A stretch of 6,083 bases of DNA from assembly GCA_945613045.1 (NCBI GenBank), contig CALZAG010000097.1:1-6083 (forward strand). Direction: 5' to 3'. The stretch comes from an uncultured Clostridia bacterium. Its GTDB lineage: Bacteria > Bacillota > Clostridia > Oscillospirales > Oscillospiraceae. The number at the start of each line of letters is the position of its first letter. Position 1 is the stretch's first letter. Under the pieces are notes generated by a model. It was not told the origin of the DNA and made no database searches. It saw nothing but the letters and a program-made list of their open reading frames with translations. A program made the translations under genes and the position numbers. Shown here in pieces: positions 1-6,040 of this stretch.

Positions 1-687
1 GGTGACCGCAGGCAGGGAGCCGTATGGCTGGTCCTTGCAGAATATCGCGACGCGGTTTCCGTTTGTGAGGGTGCCTCCGTTGGCGTCGAGTATCGTGTAT
101 ACGAAATGGGTGTTTTCAGTGCTGTAATTGCCGTAGAGGAAGATCTCGGCCTCGTTTATGCGCCTTTTGACAAGTCCGGGAAGTATCTCGCCATTGGCGG
201 AGCTGAGCACGCCGAAGGCATCGGCGATCTCCTGGTCGGGCAGAGGATTGCCGTTTGAATCCTTAAAGCCGGACTTGACGTACTTTGAAAGCCGCCATGT
301 GTCGTAGTAGCTGACCCAGTATGCGCCGAAGTTGTATGTAATGCTGACGAGCGCGTCAAATTCATACTGATTCAGATTGAGCCCGTACTGATCGTTCCAG
401 CCGTTGACCGCGTCCTCAAAGACCTTTATGTCGTTATCGAACAGATCATCGGCCTGCTCGGCGCTTATTGTCATTCCCTCATATACGTCCGGGCCGGAAT
501 GACCCCAGCCGATTGTCCAGTTGCTTTCGCCCGGAAGCTTGTACGCCGTGAGTCGGCAGCCCTCGTAGTTTTTGATGGTGAGCTTTACTTCGTCGCTGGC
601 CTTCATGTCGCTGCCGGCCGCGGCAGACATTGGGAAAAGCGTCAGCAGCATTACCAGCACAAGCAGTATCGATATGTATCGCTTCAT
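1..687 (-). CDS. Secreted GH24 (phage-type) lysozyme with C-terminal repeat, partial
   Basis: This is the 5' part of a gene read leftwards; 229 codons are open and the frame leaves the window, so the C-terminus is missing. The predicted enzyme is a muramidase that cleaves peptidoglycan outside the membrane. Residues 1-24 form a signal peptide: KR at 2-3, a hydrophobic core at about 5-18, and an Ala-Ala-Ala site before G25. Residues about 32-188 match the GH24 fold, with EGCRLTAY (E42 as the likely catalytic Glu), then WTIGWGH (T58, H63), GMTIS (71-75), and a later segment with YNFGA and LVKRR. The position of the T4-lysozyme Asp20 is Leu51, with only E54 nearby. From about residue 195, LDANGGT and YGSLP resemble an InlB B-repeat/Flg_new unit, typical of cell-surface proteins. 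The start is supported by AGGAGA at 698-703, 10 bases upstream. No phage genes are visible nearby, so a host autolysin or an exported antibacterial enzyme is as likely as a prophage remnant. The family is fairly sure; the role is not. Confidence 0.85.
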   Translation of the reverse strand, partial: MKRYISILLVLVMLLTLFPMSAAAGSDMKASDEVKLTIKNYEGCRLTAYKLPGESNWTIGWGHSGPDVYEGMTISAEQADDLFDNDIKVFEDAVNGWNDQYGLNLNQYEFDALVSITYNFGAYWVSYYDTWRLSKYVKSGFKDSNGNPLPDQEIADAFGVLSSANGEILPGLVKRRINEAEIFLYGNYSTENTHFVYTILDANGGTLTNGNRVAIFCKDQPYGSLPAVT

Positions 688-715
688 GCAGATATCTTCT
701 CCTAACTTTTTCTTC

Positions 716-737
716 GGCATAGGGGAGCCCATATGCC
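716..737 (-). other. Hairpin in the lysozyme mRNA leader
   Basis: GGCATA at 716-721 pairs with TATGCC at 732-737, and GGG at 722-724 pairs with CCC at 728-730, leaving one unpaired A (731) and a 3-base loop. It falls between the predicted leftward promoter and the ribosome binding site, about 12 bases before the AGGAGA on the mRNA. No T-run follows it in either direction, so it is not an intrinsic terminator. It could stabilise the leader, affect translation, or be a protein-binding palindrome in DNA. The pairing is seen directly; any role is inference. Confidence 0.4.
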
Positions 738-791
738 TGTGACATTATGTGAAAAAAAGATTGAAAATGCGGGAAACATACTATGGTGAGC

Positions 792-820
792 ATTTTATCA
801 AAAAAACCTTGAAAAATCAA
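792..820 (-). promoter_or_regulatory. Predicted sigma-A promoter for the lysozyme gene
   Basis: Read on the minus strand, TTGATT (820-815) is followed by a 17-base spacer and TAAAAT (797-792). A TG one base before the -10 gives an extended -10 motif. The predicted start lies near 785, giving a leader of roughly 100 bases before the ATG at 687. The -35 is only a partial match, but the spacing and extended -10 are good. The -35 and spacer also contain a perfect inverted repeat, so this DNA could serve as promoter, operator or both. Confidence 0.5.
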
Positions 821-828
821 GGATTTTT
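801..828. repeat. Inverted repeat CCTTGA-AAAA-TCAAGG over the leftward promoter
   Basis: CCTTGA (807-812) and TCAAGG (817-822) are perfect inverted arms around a 4-base AAAA loop. A5 (801-805) and T5 (824-828) extend the pairing past one A-A mismatch. The shape is terminator-like in both directions, since T-runs follow on each strand, but no gene ends here. It overlaps the -35 element and spacer of the predicted lysozyme promoter, so an operator is the more economical reading. The symmetry is seen directly; the role is inferred. Confidence 0.45.
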
Positions 829-850
829 ATGTAGATGGCAATATGTGCTG

Positions 851-879
851 AAAAACCGGCGCGGATCCGGGGCGCGCCG
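851..879 (-). repeat. GC-rich inverted repeat followed by T-run on minus strand
   Basis: CGGCGCG (857-863) and CGCGCCG (873-879) form a perfect 7-bp all-GC stem around a 9-base loop. On the minus strand the stem is followed by G and then five T (855-851), the layout of an intrinsic terminator. No gene on the minus strand ends here. It could stop antisense transcription coming out of nadE before it reaches the lysozyme promoter, or it may be a DNA-binding palindrome. It stands out because the flanks are AT-rich. Confidence 0.35.
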
Positions 880-938
880 AGAGCAAAAATCGCCCAAATA
901 TGCGGCAGAAAAAACGCTTCATTTGTCGCAGCCGCTTA

Positions 939-967
939 TTGACAGATCAAACTGGATATTATAAAAT
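939..967 (+). promoter_or_regulatory. Strong predicted sigma-A promoter of the nadE-purB-purA-guaA operon
   Basis: A perfect -35 TTGACA (939-944) is separated by 17 bases from TAAAAT (962-967), a five-of-six match to the -10 consensus. Transcription should start near 974, giving a leader of about 50 bases before the nadE ATG at 1024. The leader is too short for a known purine riboswitch and I see no attenuator in it, so any regulation is more likely to act at the DNA level. This is the best promoter match in the window. Confidence 0.75.
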
Positions 968-982
968 TTTATATTGTTTTGT

Positions 983-1001
983 GCGCTTTATCGCGCTTAT
1001 C
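983..1001 (+). repeat. Tandem near-repeat in the nadE leader
   Basis: GCGCTTTATC (983-992) is followed directly by GCGCTTATC (993-1001), which differs by one T. The two GCGC elements can also pair as a short 4-bp hairpin around TTTATC. It lies about 10-30 bases after the predicted transcription start and upstream of the GGAG at 1011-1014. It could be an operator or a 5' stabilising stem, or chance. Confidence 0.3.
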
Positions 1002-1023
1002 ATAATGAACGGAGCTGATTTCA

Positions 1024-1761
1024 ATGCGGGATTACGGCAAGGAATTTGCGGAAAGAGTGAGCTTTATAAGGCAATTGGTTGCCGACAGCGGCGTTGACGG
1101 GATAGTGTTCGGCAACTCCGGCGGCAAGGACTCCGCCCTTGTGGGCATACTGTGCAAATTTGCCTGCGAGAATACGGTGGGTATCATGATGCCCTGCGCC
1201 TCGAAGCGCAACTTCGAGCAGGATATGAACGACGCGAAGGAGCTGGCGGAGCATTTCGGCATTGAGAGCAGAGTGATAGACCTCACCGATGTGCGCCAGG
1301 CCGAGATTGAAAGGCTTCAGGGCATAACCACCCTCACGAACGCGGCGGTGAACAATATAGCGCCCCGCCTGCGCATGACGACCCTGTACGCCGTGGCGGC
1401 GAGCGAATACCGCCTTGTCGCGGGCACAGGCAACCGCAGCGAGCGGTACATGGGCTACTTCACAAAGTGGGGCGACGGAGCCTGCGACTTTAACCCCATC
1501 TCCGACCTTACCGCCACCGAGATCATCGAATTTCTCAAGTGGCTCACCGCCCCCGGCTGCATAATAAACAAGGCCCCCTCCGCGGGTCTGTTTGACGGAC
1601 AGACCGACGAGGACGAGATGGGCGTCACCTACAACGCGATAGACGCCTATATAACCACCGGAGAGGTCTCCGAGCGGGACAAGAAGATAATCGACCGCTT
1701 CCACCGGAACAGCGGTCACAAGAGAACGGGCATCACCGTATTTAAGGAAATAAATGAGTAA
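1024..1761 (+). CDS. nadE: NAD+ synthetase, ammonia-dependent
   Basis: This enzyme makes NAD+ from deamido-NAD, ATP and ammonia in the cytoplasm, the last step of NAD synthesis (EC 6.3.1.5). The 245-residue protein matches the short, single-domain form; there is no N-terminal nitrilase-like glutaminase domain, so it should use free ammonia. The ATP-pyrophosphatase P-loop is SGGKDSA at 32-38, after GN. GTGNRSE is at 134-140, followed by YFTKWGDG and NPISDLTATEI (157 onward), and KAPSAGL with DGQTDEDEMG near the C-terminus; these are the substrate-binding segments of the family. The Lys in the P-loop (usually Ile or Gln in better-known members) is a mild variant. GGAG at 1011-1014, 9 bases upstream, supports the start. 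It is the first gene of the operon, and its end overlaps purB by 8 bases, suggesting translational coupling. Confidence 0.95.
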   Translation: MRDYGKEFAERVSFIRQLVADSGVDGIVFGNSGGKDSALVGILCKFACENTVGIMMPCASKRNFEQDMNDAKELAEHFGIESRVIDLTDVRQAEIERLQGITTLTNAAVNNIAPRLRMTTLYAVAASEYRLVAGTGNRSERYMGYFTKWGDGACDFNPISDLTATEIIEFLKWLTAPGCIINKAPSAGLFDGQTDEDEMGVTYNAIDAYITTGEVSERDKKIIDRFHRNSGHKRTGITVFKEINE

Positions 1762-3193
1762 TCACGAATTTTACGAAAACCCCCTGTGCGGGAGGTATGC
1801 CGGAGAGGAGATGCAGAGGCTCTTTTCCGATGACTTCAAGTTTTCCACATGGCGCAGGCTGTGGATAGCCCTTGCCGAGAGCGAAAAGGAGCTGGGGCTT
1901 GATATAAGCGACGGGCAGATAGAGCAGATGAAGGCGCATATAACGGACATCGACTACGACAGAGCCGCCGCGCATGAGCGCGAGGTGCGCCACGACGTCA
2001 TGGCCCATGTGCTGACCTTCGGCGAGTGCTGCCCCGAGGCAAGACCGATAATCCACCTCGGCGCGACGAGCTGCTACGTCGGCGACAATACGGACATCAT
2101 CCGTATGCGCGAGGCGCTGCTTTTAGTCCGCCGCCAGCTCGTCAACGCGATAAACGAGCTGAAAAAGTTCGCTCAGAAGTACAAGTCCGTGCCGACCCTC
2201 GCTTACACGCACTTTCAGGCCGCCCAGCCGACCACCGTGGGCAAGCGCGCAACGCTCTGGGCCTACGACCTTGTAAACGACCTTGAGCAGCTTGATTTCC
2301 AGCTCGGCAGGCTTGAGCTTCTGGGCTGCAAGGGCACCACCGGCACCGGCGCGAGCTTTCTTGAGCTGTTTGACGGCGACGAGGGCAAGGTCGAGGAGCT
2401 TGAACGGCTCATAGCCGCGAAAATGGGCTTTTCAAAGTGCGCGCCCGTCAGCGGCCAGACCTATTCGAGAAAATGCGATTTTGCAGTTTTGCAGGTGCTG
2501 TCGGGCATAGCGCAGAGCGCCTCGAAGTTTTCGAGCGACGTCAGGCTGCTGTCGCACCTCAAGGAGGTCGACGAGCCCTTCGCCTCGAAGCAGATAGGCT
2601 CCTCGGCGATGGCGTATAAGCGAAACCCCATGCGCAGCGAGCGCATCGCGTCGCTGGCGCGGTTTGTCATAAACGACGTGCAGAACGCGGCCTTCACCGC
2701 GGCCTCGCAGTGGCTCGAGCGCACGCTGGATGACTCCGCCAACCGCCGTCTCAGCATCCCCGAGGCCTTCCTCGCCGTGGACGGTATAATGAATCTGTAT
2801 ATAAACGTCATTTCGGGGCTGAGGGTGTATCCCGCCGTGGCGCAGAAGCACCTGCTCGAGGAGCTTCCGTTCATGGCGAGCGAGAATATCCTTATGTACT
2901 GCGTAAAGCACAAGGGAGCCGACCGCCAGACCCTGCATGAGCGCATAAGAGTTCATTCAGTCGCCGCCGCCGAGCAGGTGAAGCTGCACGGCGCGGAAAA
3001 CGACCTGCTCGAGCGCATCATGACGGACGAGGCCTTCGGTCTTACGGAGGAGGAGCTTAAAAAGCTCTGCGCTCCCGAGACCTTCACCGGCATGGCCGGG
3101 CATCAGACCGAGAAATTCATAAAAGAGTATTTGGATCCTGTCATCGAGAAAAACGGCGAGCTGCTGGGACTCGAGGCAAGCGTAAATGTGTAA
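1754..3193 (+). CDS. purB: Adenylosuccinate lyase, animal-like long form
   Basis: PurB releases fumarate twice in purine synthesis: from SAICAR to give AICAR, and from adenylosuccinate to give AMP. At 479 residues it is longer than the roughly 430-residue Bacillus type, and it matches the vertebrate-like ADSL form closely. Visible motifs are HLGATSCYVGDNTD from H101, TLAYTHFQ with H153 as the likely catalytic acid, SGQTYSRK, the mobile signature loop GSSAMAYKRNPMRSER (282-297, Ser283/284), and WLERTLDDSANRR. The usual Pro of the signature GSSAMPYKRNP is Ala287 here. The protein should be a cytoplasmic homotetramer, as in the family. It begins inside the end of nadE; AAGGA at 1744-1748 lies 5 bases before the ATG, so the two are probably coupled. 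Its product step directly follows that of PurA, encoded next. Confidence 0.96.
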   Translation: MSNHEFYENPLCGRYAGEEMQRLFSDDFKFSTWRRLWIALAESEKELGLDISDGQIEQMKAHITDIDYDRAAAHEREVRHDVMAHVLTFGECCPEARPIIHLGATSCYVGDNTDIIRMREALLLVRRQLVNAINELKKFAQKYKSVPTLAYTHFQAAQPTTVGKRATLWAYDLVNDLEQLDFQLGRLELLGCKGTTGTGASFLELFDGDEGKVEELERLIAAKMGFSKCAPVSGQTYSRKCDFAVLQVLSGIAQSASKFSSDVRLLSHLKEVDEPFASKQIGSSAMAYKRNPMRSERIASLARFVINDVQNAAFTAASQWLERTLDDSANRRLSIPEAFLAVDGIMNLYINVISGLRVYPAVAQKHLLEELPFMASENILMYCVKHKGADRQTLHERIRVHSVAAAEQVKLHGAENDLLERIMTDEAFGLTEEELKKLCAPETFTGMAGHQTEKFIKEYLDPVIEKNGELLGLEASVNV

Positions 3194-3205
3194 AGGAGCA
3201 AAGAA

Positions 3206-4483
3206 ATGTTAACTGCAATCGTAGGAACAAACTGGGGCGACGAGGGAAAGGGCCGCATGGTCGACCTGCTCTCGGAAAAGTATGATATCGTCGTCCGCTA
3301 TCAGGGCGGCAATAACGCGGGACACACCGTCGTCAACGACAAGGGCAGGTTCATACTCAACCTGCTGCCCTCCGGCATCCTGCGCGACGGGACCGTGAAC
3401 GTCCTCGGCGCCGGTATAGTCATCGACCTTGAGCACCTGACAAACGAGGTCGCGCGTCTGCGCGAGGGCGGCATTGAGATAAGCCCCGCGAACCTTAAAA
3501 TAAGCGACCGCGCGACCATATGCATGCCCTATCACAAGCTCCTTGACGGTCTCGAGGAGGACCGTCTCGGCGACAAGAAATTCGGCTCGACCCGCCGCGG
3601 CATATCCCCCGTGTACTCGGACAAGTACATGAAGAAAGCGCTGCGCATGGGCGACCTGAGAAACCTTTCAAAGATCCGCCAGCGCATCGCTGATATCATC
3701 GAGTGGAAAAACCTCACGGTCGAGCGCGGCTATGGCCATGAGCCCGTGCAGACCGACGATATCATGAACTGGCTCGAGACCTACGGCCTGCCCTTTGTTG
3801 ACTATGTGTGCGATACCACCGCGTATCTGACCGAATCCGTCAAGGACGGCAAGTCCGTCATGTTCGAGGCTCAGCTCGGCGCCCTGCGCGATATCGACTT
3901 CGGCATTTACCCCTACACCTCCGCTTCGACCACTCTGGCGGCCTACGCGCCCATCGGCTCCGGCGTTCCCCAGCTCAAGCTCGACGAGAGCATAGGCATC
4001 ATGAAGGCCTATTCAAGCTGCGTCGGCGAGGGCCCGTTCACCTGCGAGCTGTTCGGCGACGAGGCCCACGCGCTGCGCGAGGCCGGCGGCGAATACGGCG
4101 CGGCTACCGGCAGACCCCGCAGAGTAGGCGGCTTTGACGTAGTCGCCTCCCGCTACGGAGCGATGATGCAGGGCTGCACCTGCATCGCCCTGACGAAGCT
4201 CGACGTTATGAGCTATATGGATAAGATCCCCGTCTGCGTCGCTTACGAGGTCGACGGAAAGCGCATCGACTATTTCCCCAGCGACATTGAGGAGCTTGAG
4301 CGCGCGAAGCCCGTTTATGAGTACGTCGAGGGCTTCGGCTGCGATATCTCCGGCTGCCGCAGGCCGGAGGATCTGCCCAGGGCGGCGTATGACTATATCA
4401 AATATATCGAGCAGGCAGTGGGCTGCCCCATCAAGTACGTCTCCGTCAGTGCCGAGCGCGACGGATGCATAGAGATGTTTTAA
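3206..4483 (+). CDS. purA: Adenylosuccinate synthetase, divergent form
   Basis: PurA joins IMP and aspartate using GTP to form adenylosuccinate, the committed step to AMP. The 425-residue length is close to the E. coli enzyme (432). The N-terminal GTNWGDEGKGR (7-17, catalytic D12) and NAGHT (H40) are intact, as are the guanine-binding TKLD (330-333) and the GR of the aspartate loop (302-303). Several usual residues differ: GSTRRGISP (127-135) instead of GTTGRGIGP, FEAQLG (220-225) instead of FEGAQG, DIDFG (229-233) instead of DIDHG, and GAATGRPRRVGG (298-309) where E. coli has GATTGR and a Trp after the loop. I recall related changes in Clostridia PurA proteins, so this is probably a clade feature with some local drift, not loss of function. 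AAGGAG at 3193-3198, 7 bases upstream, fixes the start, and the purB stop lies within 12 bases. Confidence 0.94.
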   Translation: MLTAIVGTNWGDEGKGRMVDLLSEKYDIVVRYQGGNNAGHTVVNDKGRFILNLLPSGILRDGTVNVLGAGIVIDLEHLTNEVARLREGGIEISPANLKISDRATICMPYHKLLDGLEEDRLGDKKFGSTRRGISPVYSDKYMKKALRMGDLRNLSKIRQRIADIIEWKNLTVERGYGHEPVQTDDIMNWLETYGLPFVDYVCDTTAYLTESVKDGKSVMFEAQLGALRDIDFGIYPYTSASTTLAAYAPIGSGVPQLKLDESIGIMKAYSSCVGEGPFTCELFGDEAHALREAGGEYGAATGRPRRVGGFDVVASRYGAMMQGCTCIALTKLDVMSYMDKIPVCVAYEVDGKRIDYFPSDIEELERAKPVYEYVEGFGCDISGCRRPEDLPRAAYDYIKYIEQAVGCPIKYVSVSAERDGCIEMF

Positions 4484-4498
4484 CAGGGAGGATAAGGA

Positions 4499-6040
4499 AT
4501 GCAGAACCAGCGTGTATTGGTGCTGGACTTCGGCGGTCAGTACAATCAGCTTATCGCAAGAAGAGTCCGCGAGTGCAATGTCTACTGTGAGGTAAAGCCC
4601 CACAGCATGAGCATTGAGGAGATAAGGGCCTACGCACCCATCGGCATCATCTTCACCGGCGGTCCCCAGAGCGTCTACGCCGAGGGCTCGCCCCAGGTCG
4701 ATCCGGAGATCTTCCGCCTGGGCGTTCCGATCCTTGGCATCTGCTACGGCTGCCAGCTCATGGCTCACTATCTGGGCGGCGAGGTCACCGCCGCACAGAG
4801 CGATACCGCCCGCGAATACGGCAAAACACCGACGTGGTTCGATACCGGCTGCCGCCTGTTCAAGGGCATCCCCGAGCAGAGCGTGACATGGATGAGCCAC
4901 GGCGATTATATGGCAAAGGTGCCTGAGAGCTTCAGTCTCGTGGCTCACAGCGCCGCCTGCCCCACCGTCGGAATCTGCGACGAAAGCCGCGGCTTTTACG
5001 GTGTGCAGTTCCACCCCGAGGTGAACCATACAGAGTACGGTCAGGCGATGCTGCGCAACTTCCTGTACGAGGTCTGCGGCGCGGCCGGCGACTGGACGAT
5101 GGGCGACTTTATGCGTTCGTCGATAGAGGAGATACGCGCAAAGGTCGGCAGCGGCAAGGTACTGCTTGCGCTGTCCGGCGGCGTCGATTCCTCCGTCGCG
5201 GCGGCTCTGCTTGCCGAGGCCGTCGGCAGTCAGCTCACCTGTATTTTCGTCGACCACGGCCTCATGCGCAAGAATGAGGGCGACGAGGTCGAGGCGGCCT
5301 TCAAGAACTGGGACATCAATTTCGTCCGTGTCGACGCCGAGGAGCGCTTTCTCACGAAGCTTGCCGGCGTGTCCGATCCGGAGACCAAGCGCAAGATCAT
5401 CGGCGAGGAGTTCATCCGCGTGTTCGAGGACGAGGGCAGAAAGATAGGCTCAGTGGACTACCTTGTCCAGGGCACCATCTATCCTGACGTAATCGAATCC
5501 GGCACCAACGTCGCCGCCGTCATCAAGAGCCACCATAACGTCGGCGGCCTGCCTGACTGTGTGGACTTCAAGGAGATCATCGAGCCTCTGCGCCTGCTGT
5601 TCAAGGACGAGGTGCGCGCGCTCGGCAGGGAGCTGGGCCTGCCCGATTACCTTGTGATGCGCCAGCCCTTCCCGGGCCCGGGTCTTGCCATCCGCGTGAT
5701 AGGCGATATCACCAAGGAGAAGCTGGATATCCTCCGCGACGCCGACTTCATCTTCCGCGAGGAGATCGCAAAGGCGCATCTTGAGGGCACGATGAACCAG
5801 TATTTCGCGGTGCTGACCAATATGCGCTCCGTCGGCGTCATGGGCGACGGCAGGACGTATGATTATACTCTCGCCCTCCGCAGCGTCACCACCACGGACT
5901 TCATGACCGCCGACTGGGCAAGAATCCCGTACGAGGTGCTCGATAAAGTGTCCGTGCGCATCGTCAACGAGGTCAAGGGCATAAACCGCATAGTTTACGA
6001 CATAACCTCCAAACCGCCGGCAACAATAGAGTGGGAATGA
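4499..6040 (+). CDS. guaA: GMP synthase (glutamine-hydrolysing)
   Basis: GuaA aminates XMP to GMP using ATP and glutamine (EC 6.3.5.2) in the cytoplasm. The 513 residues have the full single-chain layout. Residues 1-190 are a class I glutamine amidotransferase with nucleophile C82 in GICYGCQ, and H172 and E174 in FHPEV. Residues about 200-388 are the ATP-pyrophosphatase domain with P-loop SGGVDSS (226-232). From about 389 the dimerisation domain carries RQPFPGPGLAIRV and ends in DITSKPPATIEWE, the conserved XMP-site tail. All key residues are present, and the Cys85 after CYG, often Met, is a minor change. GGGAGG at 4486-4491, 7 bases before the ATG, is the strongest ribosome binding site here. 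The gene follows purA by 15 bases. guaB, which supplies XMP, is not in the window. Confidence 0.97.
   Translation: MQNQRVLVLDFGGQYNQLIARRVRECNVYCEVKPHSMSIEEIRAYAPIGIIFTGGPQSVYAEGSPQVDPEIFRLGVPILGICYGCQLMAHYLGGEVTAAQSDTAREYGKTPTWFDTGCRLFKGIPEQSVTWMSHGDYMAKVPESFSLVAHSAACPTVGICDESRGFYGVQFHPEVNHTEYGQAMLRNFLYEVCGAAGDWTMGDFMRSSIEEIRAKVGSGKVLLALSGGVDSSVAAALLAEAVGSQLTCIFVDHGLMRKNEGDEVEAAFKNWDINFVRVDAEERFLTKLAGVSDPETKRKIIGEEFIRVFEDEGRKIGSVDYLVQGTIYPDVIESGTNVAAVIKSHHNVGGLPDCVDFKEIIEPLRLLFKDEVRALGRELGLPDYLVMRQPFPGPGLAIRVIGDITKEKLDILRDADFIFREEIAKAHLEGTMNQYFAVLTNMRSVGVMGDGRTYDYTLALRSVTTTDFMTADWARIPYEVLDKVSVRIVNEVKGINRIVYDITSKPPATIEWE

Larger units (their letters stand above)
688..1023. other. Divergent intergenic region
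   Basis: This stretch of 336 bases separates the leftward lysozyme gene from the rightward nadE operon. It is visibly more AT-rich than the flanking genes, with A and T runs around 751-830 and 961-980, interrupted by a GC-rich block at 856-879. It holds one promoter-like element for each direction and several inverted repeats, listed separately. Open frames within it lack ribosome binding sites and overlap the promoter elements, so I see no gene here. I looked for a purine riboswitch, a PurBox-like operator, a T-box and a tRNA, and recognise none. Confidence 0.8.
974..6040 (+). other. Predicted operon nadE-purB-purA-guaA
   Basis: Four same-strand genes follow the single strong promoter at 939-967, with junctions of -8, +12 and +15 bases and a ribosome binding site before each. 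No terminator-like hairpin interrupts them. The products cover IMP to AMP, XMP to GMP and the final NAD+ step, so shared control of purine and NAD supply is plausible. I see no end signal before the window closes, so the unit may extend further right. Confidence 0.8.

Noticed and set aside
479..820. Minus-strand frame of 113 codons overlapping the lysozyme start
   Set aside because: It is out of frame with the lysozyme, which has the signal peptide, the GH24 motifs and the ribosome binding site; the alternative frame has none of these.
862..878. Adjacent GGATCC and GGCGCGCC, resembling a vector polylinker
   Set aside because: Only two sites occur, they form part of a symmetric stem, and the flanking sequence continues naturally into the nadE promoter. 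Chance or palindrome symmetry is enough.
749..964. Plus-strand frame of 71 codons starting at GTG in the intergenic region
   Set aside because: It has no ribosome binding site, crosses both inverted repeats and ends within the nadE promoter. The Lys- and Arg-rich product looks like translated AT-rich non-coding DNA.
974..1023. Possible purine or NAD riboswitch ahead of nadE
   Set aside because: The predicted leader is only about 50 bases, and none of the conserved core elements of purine, PRPP or NAD riboswitches is visible.
1021..1719. Open frame of 232 codons on the minus strand opposite nadE
   Set aside because: It mirrors nadE over nearly its whole length, and its composition is that of a shadow frame; no family is recognisable.
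4013..5257. Long open frame of 414 codons on the minus strand across purA and guaA
   Set aside because: It lies antisense to two clearly recognised genes, has no recognisable motifs, and is explained by codon bias in GC-rich coding DNA, which removes stops from the opposite strand.
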